DNA of 40,466 nucleotides from an uncultured Sterolibacterium sp. (lineage in GTDB: Bacteria > Pseudomonadota > Gammaproteobacteria > Burkholderiales > Rhodocyclaceae), in NCBI GenBank assembly GCA_903904605.1, contig CAIVDC010000089.1, positions 1-40,466 of the forward strand, written 5' to 3'. Below, piece by piece: positions 1 to 9,430 of the stretch. How positions within the stretch are numbered: position 1 is the first letter of the stretch; every line of letters starts with the position of its first letter. Below the pieces are notes generated by a model. That model made no database searches. It worked only from the letters and a program-made list of their open reading frames with translations, and was not told the origin of the DNA. Made by a program: the position numbers and the translations under genes.

Positions 1-1
1 A

Positions 2-109
2 GGCCAGCAACACTACGAAGAGCAACAGCGCCAGCGCAGTATCGCCGCCCTTAAGCGCCGTGCCGCTGCTCTGGGCTTTCAACTTAATCCGGCGTCGGTG
101 CCCGCATGA
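2..109 (+). pseudogene. Transposase C-terminal fragment, left window edge
   Basis: An open frame enters from the window edge and ends at TGA 107-109. It encodes about 35 residues with a basic, glutamine/arginine-rich helix (EEQQRQRSIAALKRRA) followed by ALGFQLNP. This looks like a transposase C-terminus, but I cannot name the IS family from so little. The same frame recurs on the opposite strand at the other end of the window, which supports a repeated mobile element. Most of the element lies outside the window. The identification as a transposase rests on the composition of this tail and on the repeat arrangement. Confidence 0.6.
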
Positions 110-141
110 AAACCGACGCCTTCAGTTTTGTTTCTTGAGAG
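20..141. repeat. IS end, left copy of a 122-bp perfect inverted repeat
   Basis: Bases 20-141 match the reverse complement of 40345-40466 at every position by direct reading, and the match stops at 142. It contains the transposase tail, a hairpin and a T-rich edge (TTTTGTTTCTTGAGAG). The two copies have different inner flanks, so each marks a separate insertion site or one end of a composite structure. The window ends inside the repeat on both sides, as happens when an assembly breaks at a multicopy IS. Target-site duplications cannot be checked because only one flank of each copy is present. Confidence 0.9.
91..120 (+). terminator. Hairpin after the transposase tail
   Basis: GGCGTCGGT (91-99) pairs perfectly with ACCGACGCC (112-120) across a 12-nt loop. 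T-rich sequence (TTCAGTTTTGTTTCTT) follows. The transposase stop codon lies inside the loop, so this fits a Rho-independent terminator for the IS transcript. It would also limit read-through from the IS into the CBS/DUF294 gene. Confidence 0.6.
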
Positions 142-142
142 C

Positions 143-1591
143 ATGATTGAATTCGCGGCAACTCATCAGACCATGTACAGCCCGCTGGCGGCGATCATCC
201 GGAGGCAGCCGGTGACGGTGCCGCCGGCGGCGACCATTCTCCAGGCTATGCGGATCATGGACGAGGCTAAGGTCGGTTCGGTCGTCGTCGCCGACCCGGA
301 GTCCGGCAGGCCAGTAGGCATCTTCACTTTACGCGACCTGTTGAAGCGGGTCGCACTGGATTCGTGCGACCGCAACCAGCCGATCACATCGGTCATGAGC
401 AGCGACCGTCTGGTCTCGCTCGGCGATCAGGCCACGGCCTATCAGGCGGCCCTGGCCATGGCGCACCATCGGCTGCGGCACATCCTGGTAGTGGATGCGG
501 CGGGGCGGCTGATCGGCATCGTCTCTCAGAACGACCTGTACGCGCTGCAACGCGTCGGCATCAAGGAAATCAGCGGCGAGATCCGCGAAGCGAGCGGCGT
601 ACCCGGCTTGAAGCATGCCGCGGGCGAAATCCACCGCCTGGCGGGAAATATGCTGGCGCAGGGCATCGGCGCAGAGCCGCTCTCCCAGTTCATCTCGACC
701 CTCAACGACATCCTGACGCTGCGGGTGATCGAACTGACCCTGGCGGAATTTGCCCTGCCTGAAATCTCCTGGTGCTGGATCGCGCTGGGCTCGGAGGGCC
801 GCTTCGAACAGACTTTCAGCACCGATCAGGACAACGGGATCATCTTCGAGTGCCCGGATGAGGCCGAGGCCGAACCTCTGCGCCAGATATTCCTGCCCTT
901 CGCCATGGCGGTCAATAGCAAACTCGATGCCTGCGGCTTCCCCCTTTGCCGCGGCAACATCATGGCGGGCAATCCGGCGTGGTGCCTTTCCCTGCCGGAG
1001 TGGCGCAGGCAGTTCTATGGCTGGATTCACGAGGCGGAACCGCAGGCCTTGCTCAATGCTTCGATCTTCTTCGATTTCCGCCCGCTCTACGGCGAGGCCC
1101 ATCTCGCCGATAGCCTGCGCGACTGGCTGCTCGACGTGACGGCGGCCAACCCCCTGTTCCTGCGCCAGATGGCGGTCAACGCGCTGCAGTGCAGACCGCC
1201 ATTGGGATTGTTCCGCGATTTCGTCTATGACCATGCCCGTCAGTTTCCGCACACCATCGAACTCAAGATGTTCGGCTCGCGCCCGTTCGTCGATGCCGCG
1301 CGCATCCTGGCCCTGGCCAACGGCGTTGCCCATACCAGCACGGCCTTGCGCTTGCGCGCGGCGGGCGAGCACGCGCGATTCTCCAGTGAGGATATTGCGG
1401 CGCTGGTGCAAGCCTTCTACTTTATCCAATTGCTGCGTTTGCGCCATCAACAGGGTGGCGGGCATAGCGACGAAACCGCCAATCGCATCGATCCTGGCAG
1501 GCTCAACGAACTCGATCGACAGATGCTGAAACAATCCTTCCGTCAAGGCAGGAAGCTCCAGCAGAGATTGGAACTGGACTACCGCTTGTAG
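143..1591 (+). CDS. CBS-pair / DUF294 putative nucleotidyltransferase
   Basis: Predicted cytoplasmic protein of 482 residues. Two CBS motifs occupy roughly residues 13-135 and probably sense adenosyl nucleotides. They are followed by a DUF294 nucleotidyltransferase-like domain with GSEGRFE (216-222) and TDQDNG (227-232), which resemble the GS...D.D metal site of GlnD-type enzymes, and then the DUF294 C-terminal helical domain. The family is often encoded near VC_2705-type acetate/solute symporters, as here (3668). No substrate is known to me. The ATG at 143 has GAGAG just upstream, but that sequence is the IS edge. A TTG start at 128 would be entirely IS-derived, and ATG 173 is a further option. 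The native promoter and possibly the first codons were probably displaced by the IS. Confidence 0.85.
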   Translation: MIEFAATHQTMYSPLAAIIRRQPVTVPPAATILQAMRIMDEAKVGSVVVADPESGRPVGIFTLRDLLKRVALDSCDRNQPITSVMSSDRLVSLGDQATAYQAALAMAHHRLRHILVVDAAGRLIGIVSQNDLYALQRVGIKEISGEIREASGVPGLKHAAGEIHRLAGNMLAQGIGAEPLSQFISTLNDILTLRVIELTLAEFALPEISWCWIALGSEGRFEQTFSTDQDNGIIFECPDEAEAEPLRQIFLPFAMAVNSKLDACGFPLCRGNIMAGNPAWCLSLPEWRRQFYGWIHEAEPQALLNASIFFDFRPLYGEAHLADSLRDWLLDVTAANPLFLRQMAVNALQCRPPLGLFRDFVYDHARQFPHTIELKMFGSRPFVDAARILALANGVAHTSTALRLRAAGEHARFSSEDIAALVQAFYFIQLLRLRHQQGGGHSDETANRIDPGRLNELDRQMLKQSFRQGRKLQQRLELDYRL

Positions 1592-1708
1592 GCTGAAGCG
1601 ACGGGCTTCCCGGTCTGATCTGGATCAATGGGCCATGGCGGCAAAGAGACGATCATCTCCGATTCAACCGTCGGATACATTCCCGGAGCCTCGCCAGTGA
1701 AAATCAAT

Positions 1709-3304
1709 ATGCCCGTGACCCAGACGGAGTTCCCGCTTCCAAGAGGCGAGACGCTTGTTTCGAAGACGGATCTCAAAGGCAGCATCAGCTACGCCAACGA
1801 TGTCTTCATCAACGCCAGCGGCTATTCCCGGGAGGAACTGGTCGGCAGCAACCACAACCTGGTTCGTCATCCGGACATGCCGCAGGAGGCGTTTTCAGAT
1901 CTATGGGAGACCATCAAGGCGGGCCGCCCATGGCGCGGCATCGTCAAGAATCGCCGCAAGAATGGTGACCATTACTGGGTCAAGGCGCTCGTGGTGCCGG
2001 TGCGCAAGCAGGACAAGACCATCGGCTATATGTCCGTCCGAAGCGCCGCGACGGCCGCCGAGCAGGGCGCCGCAGCGGCACTTTATCAGGCCGTCGCCGA
2101 GCGCAAATCCAGGCTCTCCCGCACGACGATTGCCGATCTGGTATTTCGCCTTTCCTTCGCCACCCGCTTCGCCTTGTTCGTGACGCTGATGACCCTGCTC
2201 GGCATCGCCGCGGGAATCAGCGGACTGAACGGCCTTACCGCGCTGACCGCCGTGACCTGCGCCACCAGCTTCGCCGTCGCGCTGGGCAGCATCTGGTTCA
2301 TGTCCGCGACCATCTCGCGCCCGCTGCAGGAGGCGATCGGCTATTTCGACCAGATCGCCCAGGGTAATCTTTCGAGCGACATCCCGGTCAATCGGCCGGA
2401 CGAAGTCGGGCGCGTGCTTGCCGGCCTGGCCGTGGCCCAGACGCATATGCGGGTGATGATCGATGAAATTCGCCTCGGCGCCGAGGCGGTCGACCAGCGT
2501 TGCGAGCGTCTGGAACAAGAAGTGCAGGTGGTGACCGAAGTCTCCTGCGATCAGAGCGATCGGGTCAGCCGGGTGAGCGGTTCGATGGATCAATTGTCGT
2601 CATCCGTGGCCGAAGTGGCGCAGACGTCGGCGGGTGCAGCGGATTCGGCGAGGACGACGCTTGAGGTGGTCAACGAAGGCAACCTGCGCATGGAGTTGAG
2701 CATCGCGGCGGCCGACCAGGTGGGCGAGGCAGTGCAGGCCTTCGGCGCTCACATCGAGGAGTTGAGTACGTCGATCGGTCAGATCGGCACCATGGCGGGC
2801 GCGATCAAGGACATCGCCGACCAGACCAATCTACTGGCCCTCAATGCGGCGATCGAGGCTGCGCGGGCGGGGGAGCAGGGCCGCGGCTTCGCCGTCGTGG
2901 CCGACGAGGTCAGGAAGTTGGCGGAACGCACCGCCCACACCACCGGCGACATCAACCGGATGGTGCAGACCATCCAGGCCACGACCGGTTCCGCGGTGAC
3001 GGCGATGGCCAATGCCGTCGACCGCGTGCAGGATGGGCGCGGACTGATCGAGCAAACGCACCAGAGCTTCAAGAACATCACCCGCTCGAGCGAGCGCGTG
3101 ACCGAGGTGACCGACGGCATAGCCGTTGCCGCGCGCGCTCAGTCCGTCTCCACGGGAGAAGTCGCTGCCAATACCGAACAGATGGCGCGGCTTATCGAAA
3201 TGAACAGCGCTTCCATCGTACAAGTCCGGGATGCCGTCGGCGAACTGAAGCGAACCGCCGACCAGTTGCGCGACATGGTGGCTCACTTCCAGGTGAATGC
3301 CTGA
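1709..3304 (+). CDS. PAS-HAMP methyl-accepting chemotaxis protein (Aer-like)
   Basis: Chemoreceptor of about 531 residues. The N-terminal PAS domain (about residues 10-115) resembles the redox/aerotaxis sensor Aer, with the Aer-like opening [14 protein letters not shown]. Two closely spaced hydrophobic segments (about 149-199) form a membrane hairpin. A HAMP segment follows, then a long coiled coil with the signalling hairpin tip at about 371-408 ([20 protein letters not shown]). There is no periplasmic ligand domain, so sensing should be cytoplasmic. ATG 1709 is preferred to 1628 because it matches the usual Aer N-terminus. No che genes are in the window, so it should feed a system encoded elsewhere. 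Whether it binds FAD cannot be judged here. Confidence 0.88.
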   Translation: MPVTQTEFPLPRGETLVSKTDLKGSISYANDVFINASGYSREELVGSNHNLVRHPDMPQEAFSDLWETIKAGRPWRGIVKNRRKNGDHYWVKALVVPVRKQDKTIGYMSVRSAATAAEQGAAAALYQAVAERKSRLSRTTIADLVFRLSFATRFALFVTLMTLLGIAAGISGLNGLTALTAVTCATSFAVALGSIWFMSATISRPLQEAIGYFDQIAQGNLSSDIPVNRPDEVGRVLAGLAVAQTHMRVMIDEIRLGAEAVDQRCERLEQEVQVVTEVSCDQSDRVSRVSGSMDQLSSSVAEVAQTSAGAADSARTTLEVVNEGNLRMELSIAAADQVGEAVQAFGAHIEELSTSIGQIGTMAGAIKDIADQTNLLALNAAIEAARAGEQGRGFAVVADEVRKLAERTAHTTGDINRMVQTIQATTGSAVTAMANAVDRVQDGRGLIEQTHQSFKNITRSSERVTEVTDGIAVAARAQSVSTGEVAANTEQMARLIEMNSASIVQVRDAVGELKRTADQLRDMVAHFQVNA

Positions 3305-3318
3305 GTCGATTCAGTAAT

Positions 3319-3570
3319 TCAGTGTATCGCCACTTCCGACAACTCTGTATCCAGACCGGTCACCGCATCGAGTATTCTGCCGGTCAGGGCCTCGTCCTCG
3401 TCGCTCCAGGTGGCGTCCGCGTCGTTGGAACCGGTGGCGAGCGGCGCAATGTCGAAGTCGACGTACTTGTCGCCGATTTTCAATACCTGGACTCCGCCCT
3501 CAAGTTCGACGATCTCCCAGTCATTGGGAATTTCAAGTTCGGCGTGAATTCGAACGGTCAATTTCTTCAT
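3319..3570 (-). CDS. Small acidic protein, unknown function
   Basis: An 83-residue protein that I do not recognise. It begins MKKLTVRIHAELEIPNDWEI, has a predicted beta-rich N-terminal half, and ends in a strongly acidic tail (WSDEDEALTGRILDAVTG). There is no signal peptide or membrane segment. The start is well supported: AAGGGGA lies about 8 nt before the ATG. It converges on the chemoreceptor gene and diverges from the symporter at 3668, so the 97-bp gap 3571-3667 should hold both promoters. It could be a small regulator of the symporter, but only its position suggests that. Confidence 0.6.
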   Translation of the reverse strand: MKKLTVRIHAELEIPNDWEIVELEGGVQVLKIGDKYVDFDIAPLATGSNDADATWSDEDEALTGRILDAVTGLDTELSEVAIH

Positions 3571-3667
3571 GTGGATTTCCCCTTCGCGACAGCCGACACT
3601 ATGTTGTAAGTCGGCAGGGAAATCAACAACGAGCGGCCATGACCGCTAACTGAAGTATGATTATCCG

Positions 3668-5728
3668 ATGGCTCAGCCCGCGTTCAACCGCCGCCTGAAG
3701 ATTCTTTACGCCGGCTTTGCCGTCGGCCTGGTCCTGTTCATCCTGCTCCTGGCCGGCGCCGAGCGCCTCGGCATGAAGCCGCGGATGATCGGTTACGTCT
3801 TCATGTTCGCCACGCTGGCGCTCTATGCCAGCATCGGGATGATGAGCCGTACCGCCGACATGGTCGAGTATTACGTCGCCGGTCGGCGCGTGCCGGCCTT
3901 GTTCAACGGCATGGCGACGGGCGCCGACTGGATGAGCGCCGCTTCCTTCATCGGCATGGCCGGCACGCTCTACCTCGACGGCTATCAGGGCCTGGCTTTC
4001 GTGATCGGCTGGACCGGCGGCTTCTGCCTGGTGGCGCTCCTGCTCGCCCCCTATCTGCGCAAGTTCGGTCAGTTCACCATTCCCGATTTTCTCGGTGCGC
4101 GATACGGTGGCAACTTCGCCCGGTTCGTCGGGGCACTGGTGACCATCCTCGCCTCTTTCATCTACGTGGTCGCGCAGATTTACGGCATCGGCCTCATCAC
4201 CAGTCGCCTGATCGGCGTCGAGTTCGAGATCGGTGTCTTCGTCGGCCTGGCAGGCATCCTGGTCTGCTCCTTTCTCGGCGGCATGCGCGCGGTGACCTGG
4301 ACCCAGGTGGCGCAGTACATCATCCTGATCATCGCCTACATGATTCCGGTGGTGATCCTGTCGCAGAAGGTGACCGGCATTCCGGTGCCCCAGGTGATGT
4401 ACGGCAGCGTGCTGGAGAAACTGGGCGTGAAAGAGCGCCAGCTTTTCGACAGTCCCAAGGAAGTCGAGGTCCGCCGCCTCTACCAGGCCAGAGCCGCGGA
4501 CTTCGAAGCGAAACTGGCGGCCTTGCCGAAATCTCTGGCGGTTGAGCGCAGGATGCTCGCGGCGCGCGTCGAGGCCTTGAAGGAGTCCACCCGATCGTCG
4601 GCGCGCGAAGTCTTCACCGCCGAGCGTGCCCTGAAGGATTTGCCCAGGAGCGAGGCGGAAGCGCGCATCCGATGGGACGCGGCGAAAAGGGTCGCCGCGG
4701 AAAAGGCCGAGCGACCCCAGGCCCACGCCGAGGCCTATCCCGGCAAGGACAAGGCGGCCGCGGAGGTCTCCCGACGCAACTTCATCGCGCTGGTCATCTG
4801 CCTGACCATCGGCACCGCTGCGCTGCCGCACATCCTGATGCGCTACTACACCACCGCCTCGGTGCGCGAAGCGCGGACTTCAGTGGTCTGGGGACTGTTC
4901 TTCATCTCGCTGCTCTATTTTACCGCCCCGGCCTATGCCGTCTTTGCCAAGTGGTCGGTGTATAACGACCTGGTCGGTTCCGCCATCGACACTTTGCCCA
5001 ACTGGATCGTCTCCTGGGGCAAAGTGGGTCTGGTCAAAGTGGAGGATATCAACGGCGACGGCATCCTGCAGCTGGCGGAGCTCACTTTGCACTCCGACGT
5101 CATCGTTCTCGCCACGCCGGAAATTGCCGGCCTGCCTTACGTGATTTCCGGCCTGGTGGCGGCGGGCGGCTTGGCGGCCGCGCTGTCCACCGCCGACGGG
5201 CTGCTGCTGACCATTGCCAACGCGCTGGCGCACGACCTCTACTACAAGATGATCGCCCCCCATTCCTCGGCGCAGCGGCGACTGGTCATTTCCAAAGCAA
5301 TGCTGCTGGCGGTGGCGATGGTGGCGACCTGGGTGGCGTCGCTTCGGCCCGACAACATCCTGTTCATGGTCGGACTGGCATTTTCGATCGCTGCGGCCGG
5401 CCTTTTCCCGGCGCTGGTCTGCGGTGTGTTCTGGCGGCGCGCCAACCGTTCGGGCGCGATTCTGGGCATGGTGGCCGGGCTTTCCCTCACGCTCTACTAT
5501 GCGGTCATTACCCACCCATTCTTCGGTGGCTCGATGGCTGCGGCCTGGTTCGACATCCAGCCGATTTCCAGCGGCATCTTCGGCTTGCCGCTGGGCTTTG
5601 CCGTCATCGTTATCGTCAGCCTGCTGACCCGGGAGCCCACACAGGACGTTCAGCATTTTCTGGAAAACCTGCGCTATCCGCAGATGCGCGGCGATCCCGT
5701 GCCTTTGGCAGGGGTCGTCAAAAGGTAG
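3668..5728 (+). CDS. Sodium:solute symporter, VC_2705/ActP-like, with a helical insert
   Basis: Inner-membrane SSS-family transporter of 686 residues. The core motifs [20 protein letters not shown] and [14 protein letters not shown], plus [24 protein letters not shown] split over residues about 130-153, match the VC_2705/ActP branch, which moves small monocarboxylates such as acetate with Na+. An extra N-terminal helix (about residues 12-30) precedes the usual start. Residues about 250-365 form a long, charged, probably coiled-coil insertion between membrane helices that is absent from classical ActP. No DUF4212 small subunit is adjacent. rmuC follows after 10 bp. The CBS/DUF294 gene upstream is a common genomic associate. 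The substrate is inferred from the family only. Confidence 0.85.
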   Translation: MAQPAFNRRLKILYAGFAVGLVLFILLLAGAERLGMKPRMIGYVFMFATLALYASIGMMSRTADMVEYYVAGRRVPALFNGMATGADWMSAASFIGMAGTLYLDGYQGLAFVIGWTGGFCLVALLLAPYLRKFGQFTIPDFLGARYGGNFARFVGALVTILASFIYVVAQIYGIGLITSRLIGVEFEIGVFVGLAGILVCSFLGGMRAVTWTQVAQYIILIIAYMIPVVILSQKVTGIPVPQVMYGSVLEKLGVKERQLFDSPKEVEVRRLYQARAADFEAKLAALPKSLAVERRMLAARVEALKESTRSSAREVFTAERALKDLPRSEAEARIRWDAAKRVAAEKAERPQAHAEAYPGKDKAAAEVSRRNFIALVICLTIGTAALPHILMRYYTTASVREARTSVVWGLFFISLLYFTAPAYAVFAKWSVYNDLVGSAIDTLPNWIVSWGKVGLVKVEDINGDGILQLAELTLHSDVIVLATPEIAGLPYVISGLVAAGGLAAALSTADGLLLTIANALAHDLYYKMIAPHSSAQRRLVISKAMLLAVAMVATWVASLRPDNILFMVGLAFSIAAAGLFPALVCGVFWRRANRSGAILGMVAGLSLTLYYAVITHPFFGGSMAAAWFDIQPISSGIFGLPLGFAVIVIVSLLTREPTQDVQHFLENLRYPQMRGDPVPLAGVVKR

Positions 5729-5738
5729 AATCCCGCCC

Positions 5739-7178
5739 ATGGAAACGATATTGGTATTCGCCGGTGGCGCTGCTCTCGGCGCAGTCCTGTCAGCCTGGCT
5801 GTTTTTCAGCCGGGTACGCGATGCCCGCCTTCAGGGCCGGCAGGAACTGGAGACGCAACTGGCGACGCTGACCGAGCGACTCCGGGCGCGCGACGAGGAA
5901 TTGATGCGCTTGCGCGCCGATCTGGCCGAAGCGCATGGCCTGGCCGAAGGACTCCGCCAGAATGTTACCGACTTGCGCGCGCACGAGGCGGAACTGCTTG
6001 CGACGCTCGACCAGGAACGGGCCGGCATGCGCGAAAAACTTGCCGGTCTGGAAGAGGCGAGAGCCTCCTTCGCCGATGCTTTCAAGGCGCTTTCGGCGGA
6101 GGCTCTCCAGGTCAACAATCAGACCTTCCTCGAACTCGCCCGCGTCACCCTGGAGAAATACCAGGGTGTGGCCGCCGGCGAACTGGAGAAGCGCCAGCAG
6201 GCCATCGCCGAACTGGTGGCGCCGGTGAAGATCACCCTGGAAAAGTTCGAGCAGCAGGTCCAGCAGGTCGAGAAGAGCCGCGAGCATGCCTACGCGACCC
6301 TGACCGAACAGGTCAGGGCCCTGGCCCTGTCCCAGGGGCAGTTGAAGCAGGAGACGGCGAATCTGGTCAGGGCGCTGCGCGCACCGCAGACGCGCGGTCG
6401 CTGGGGCGAGCTGCAATTGAAGCGGGTCGTCGAGATGGCCGGCATGGTGGACCATTGCGACTTCTTCGAGCAGGAGAGCACCGACACCGAGGAGGGCCGC
6501 CTGCGTCCCGACATGATCATCAAGCTGCCCGGCGGCAAGAACATCGTGGTCGATGCCAAAGCGCCTCTGGCCGCCTATCTCGACGCTCTGGAAACTGACG
6601 ACGAGGACGCGCGCCGGCAGAAGCTTCTCGACCACGCACGTCACGTCAAGGATCATCTGATCAAACTCGGCCGCAAGTCCTACCAGGACCAATTTCAGCC
6701 ATCGCCGGATTTCGTCGTGCTCTTCCTGCCCGGCGAAACCTTTTATTCGGCCGCGCTCGAGGCCGATCCCAGCCTGATCGAATACGGCGTCCTGCAGAAA
6801 GTGATCCTCGCCACGCCGACCACCCTGATCGCGCTTTTGCGTGCCGTGGCCTTCGGCTGGAAGCAGGAGGCGCTGGCTGCCAATGCGCAGGAGATCAGCG
6901 CACTGGGCCGCGACCTCTACGAGCGGCTGGCGGTGCTGGCCGACCACTGGAATGACGTCGGCCGCCACCTGGGCAATGCCGTCGGCGCCTACAACAAATC
7001 GGTCGCCACGCTGGAGTCGCGGGTGCTGGTTTCCGCGCGCAAGTTCCGCGACTTGAAGGCCGGCCCCGAGGACCGTGCCATCCGCGAACTCTCCCCGCTC
7101 GAGACCATCCCCCGCGCGATGCAGGCGCCCGAGCTTCAGGCGCTGCCGCGAGAACCGGCGTCCCAGTCCGGATCGTGA
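5739..7178 (+). CDS. rmuC: DNA recombination protein RmuC
   Basis: RmuC-family protein of 479 residues. It has one N-terminal membrane helix (about 4-21), a long coiled coil (about 25-190), and the conserved RmuC nuclease-like domain (about 150-440) containing [26 protein letters not shown] and [10 protein letters not shown]. The family limits inversions at short inverted repeats and has a PD-(D/E)XK-like fold. The aspartate and lysine of the VVDAK motif are present. The start ATG has AAGGTAG upstream, overlapping the end of the symporter gene, so the two are probably cotranscribed. Its last 43 bp overlap the 3' end of the convergent GGDEF gene. Confidence 0.93.
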   Translation: METILVFAGGAALGAVLSAWLFFSRVRDARLQGRQELETQLATLTERLRARDEELMRLRADLAEAHGLAEGLRQNVTDLRAHEAELLATLDQERAGMREKLAGLEEARASFADAFKALSAEALQVNNQTFLELARVTLEKYQGVAAGELEKRQQAIAELVAPVKITLEKFEQQVQQVEKSREHAYATLTEQVRALALSQGQLKQETANLVRALRAPQTRGRWGELQLKRVVEMAGMVDHCDFFEQESTDTEEGRLRPDMIIKLPGGKNIVVDAKAPLAAYLDALETDDEDARRQKLLDHARHVKDHLIKLGRKSYQDQFQPSPDFVVLFLPGETFYSAALEADPSLIEYGVLQKVILATPTTLIALLRAVAFGWKQEALAANAQEISALGRDLYERLAVLADHWNDVGRHLGNAVGAYNKSVATLESRVLVSARKFRDLKAGPEDRAIRELSPLETIPRAMQAPELQALPREPASQSGS

Positions 7179-9097
7179 AACCGGATCAGGTTGCGGCCTG
7201 CCTGTTTCGCATGGTACATGGCCGAATCAGCCCACCTGAGGATGTCCTCTTGGCTGCTTTCATGGCCGATGAACAGTACCACGCCGATGCTCGCGGTGCA
7301 GTGGTATTCGATGACGCTGTCGGCTGCCCCGGAGTGCCTGATGAGCAAATGAAAGGGTTTCGACAAGCTGCTGCGGATTTTTTCCGCTATGGCGCCGGCT
7401 TGTGATTTCGATGCCGCCTTGTCCACATCCAACTCGCTCAGCATTACCACGAACTCGTCACCGCCGAAGCGCGCCACGGTGTCGATCTCGCGCACGCAGC
7501 TTCTCAGCCGATCGGCCGCCTCGATCAGCAGCAGGTCGCCCACTTCATGCCCATAGGTATCATTCAGCGGCTTGAAGTTATCGAGGTCTAGAAACATCAG
7601 GGCGCCAAAGCAAGCGCTTCGCTTGCTGGCAGCCATGGCCTGACTCTGTCGGTCGATGAACAGACGGCGATTGGGCAGGTTGGTCAGGGGGTCATAGAAT
7701 GCCAGGCGGCGCACTTTTTCTTCCAACTGCTTGCGTTCGGTGATGTTTTCGACCATTGCCAAAACATAGTCGACATCGCCGTTGTCTTTGCGGATGCACC
7801 GCACCACAAGGTTGGCCGGAACGATTTTTCCGGTGCGGGTGATAAAGCGCTTTTCCAGACTGTACCCGTTGATTTCATTCGCCAGCAATCGGTCAAACTG
7901 CTCTACGTCGTGCGCCAGATCGTCGGGGTGCGTGAGTTGCGTCCAGTTCATGCCGCGCAATTCCTCTTCCGAATATTCGAGCATGTCGCACAAGTACTGA
8001 TTGATGCGCAGCCAGCCTTTTTCCGGCGAGGTAATCGTCAAGCCGACCAGATCCAGTTCGTAAAATGCCCTCAACTGTTCCTCGCTGGCACGCCTTGTCA
8101 GATCTGCCTGCCTGCGCTCGGCGATTTGAACCCGTTGCCGCCGGTGCATGATCGACAGACCCAGCACGCCGAATATTGCGATCACGCAAAACAGCAGGCT
8201 CTGCAGGTAGACGCGATCGAGCCAGGGGTGGAAGACGGCATCCAGATTACGACTCACCGACACGACCAGGGGCTTGTCCATGGCGGGATAAGCGAGTTTG
8301 ACGGTGCGCAGAATGGTCATGCGCACATCGCCGCTGGAATTGACGCGACCGGTGAAGATATTCACGGGCCGGCCGCTGCCCAGATGACGCGTGAAGATCG
8401 TTCCCGGTTCGGCCAGATTCTTCCGATCCAAAGCAGGAATTGTCGGCGCGACCAGGAAGACTTTGCCGTCGCCATGAATGATCGATGTGTGCATGTCGTC
8501 GGCATGGCGGACCGAATCCAGAAGATTGGAGAAAAACTCCGGGATGATGCTGAGCACGACGATTCCGGCGAATTTGCCATCCGGCCCTCGAATAGCGCGA
8601 AACAGGCTGATCACGAAAGTGTCGAGGACGGTGATAAAGGGGGCGCTGACGTGAAGGATTCCCGGGTCCGGGTGATGGCGGGCGGCCATGAAATATTCCC
8701 GCTGGGCAAGGTTCCTGCCGACCAGGGACTCGTCGCTTGCGGCGATCACCTTGCCGTCGGCATCGATGACCAGAATCGGCCGGATTCCGATCAATGCGTC
8801 CTTGATGACCCGTAGCTGACGATTGGCCTGCCGGTATCCATTGTTCTGCGCCTGCCACACGGGCAGATCGTTGATGATGCCGTCGATGACCCGGTTGGCC
8901 AGGAGCACCCTTGGCGTTATGTTCTTCTCGATCACCTCCGCCTGAAACCCCAGCCTCTCGCGCTCCTGCTTGTCTGTCAGCCGATAATCCTGAAACACGG
9001 CGTAACCGATGAAGCCCAGCAAGGTCAGCAGAGCAATCCCAAGGGCTGCCCATTGGTTGACGAAATTGTCATCCGCATTTCCGTCCGGTGTCTTCAT
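7136..9097 (-). CDS. Cache-PAS-GGDEF diguanylate cyclase
   Basis: Membrane diguanylate cyclase of 653 residues, making c-di-GMP from two GTP. Membrane helix 1 is at about 18-38. A periplasmic double-Cache-type sensor follows (about 45-295), then helix 2 (about 300-322), a PAS domain (about 340-465) with a PAC-like end, and the GGDEF domain (about 480-640). The catalytic motif FGGDEFVV is intact (GGDEF at 545-549). An RxxD inhibitory site (REID) lies five residues before it, so product inhibition is expected. There is no EAL domain. It is transcribed toward rmuC and overlaps it tail to tail. A c-di-GMP riboswitch at about 30.5 kb shows that this organism also reads the signal through RNA. Confidence 0.92.
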   Translation of the reverse strand: MKTPDGNADDNFVNQWAALGIALLTLLGFIGYAVFQDYRLTDKQERERLGFQAEVIEKNITPRVLLANRVIDGIINDLPVWQAQNNGYRQANRQLRVIKDALIGIRPILVIDADGKVIAASDESLVGRNLAQREYFMAARHHPDPGILHVSAPFITVLDTFVISLFRAIRGPDGKFAGIVVLSIIPEFFSNLLDSVRHADDMHTSIIHGDGKVFLVAPTIPALDRKNLAEPGTIFTRHLGSGRPVNIFTGRVNSSGDVRMTILRTVKLAYPAMDKPLVVSVSRNLDAVFHPWLDRVYLQSLLFCVIAIFGVLGLSIMHRRQRVQIAERRQADLTRRASEEQLRAFYELDLVGLTITSPEKGWLRINQYLCDMLEYSEEELRGMNWTQLTHPDDLAHDVEQFDRLLANEINGYSLEKRFITRTGKIVPANLVVRCIRKDNGDVDYVLAMVENITERKQLEEKVRRLAFYDPLTNLPNRRLFIDRQSQAMAASKRSACFGALMFLDLDNFKPLNDTYGHEVGDLLLIEAADRLRSCVREIDTVARFGGDEFVVMLSELDVDKAASKSQAGAIAEKIRSSLSKPFHLLIRHSGAADSVIEYHCTASIGVVLFIGHESSQEDILRWADSAMYHAKQAGRNLIRFHDPDWDAGSRGSA

Positions 9098-9244
9098 TTC
9101 GCGCTCTCTGCGCCGAGTTTCCCAGCCTGTGCTTTGAAAGTATCCGCGCAGGCGTGGCCAAGGTCAATTCGTGCTTCAGGAAGTCAAGTTGCAGCCGGCA
9201 CAGGCTCAAGCTTGCGCGGAGTGCATCCGGTAAAGGGGCAAAAC

Positions 9245-9289
9245 AGGGTAGCTCACGCCATGAGCCCTGCGCGGGGGAGAATGTTCTCC
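9245..9289. promoter_or_regulatory. Two inverted repeats before the nuclease-helicase operon
   Basis: AGGGTAGCTCA (9246-9256) is mostly complementary to TGAGCCCT (9261-9268). GGAGAATGTTCTCC (9276-9289) is a perfect 6+2+6 inverted repeat. Both lie in the divergent gap between the GGDEF gene and the AddB-like gene. The second could be an operator for either gene. It does not match the CTGT-N8-ACAG LexA pattern expected in proteobacteria. Confidence 0.35.
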
Positions 9290-9312
9290 GTGACTTCCAT
9301 GGAGCTTCCCCG

Positions 9313-9420
9313 ATGATCCAAGAAATATCGTCCGACCCCGATGTTCTGGTGTTCTGGCTGACCACGACCTTGTGCGCCCTTTTTGCGCTGATCGCGCCGG
9401 GCCTTCCTGCCGCCCTGTAA
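9313..9420 (+). CDS. Possible 35-residue membrane peptide
   Basis: A short ORF begins MIQEISSDPDVLVFWLTT and contains one hydrophobic segment (LVFWLTTTLCALFALIAPGL). GGAG lies about 9 nt upstream of the ATG. It ends 10 bp before the AddB-like gene, so it would be a leader ORF in that operon. I do not recognise a family, and ORFs this short are often chance. The SD and the hydrophobic run are the only support. Confidence 0.3.
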   Translation: MIQEISSDPDVLVFWLTTTLCALFALIAPGLPAAL

Positions 9421-9430
9421 GATAGCGACG

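Noticed and set aside
329..1546. A 405-codon antisense frame over the CBS/DUF294 gene
   Set aside because: The plus strand has unmistakable CBS and DUF294 motifs; the antisense translation shows no family pattern.
9276..9289. GGAGAATGTTCTCC as a LexA box
   Set aside because: It does not fit CTGT-N8-ACAG, the expected proteobacterial site; kept only as an unassigned palindrome.
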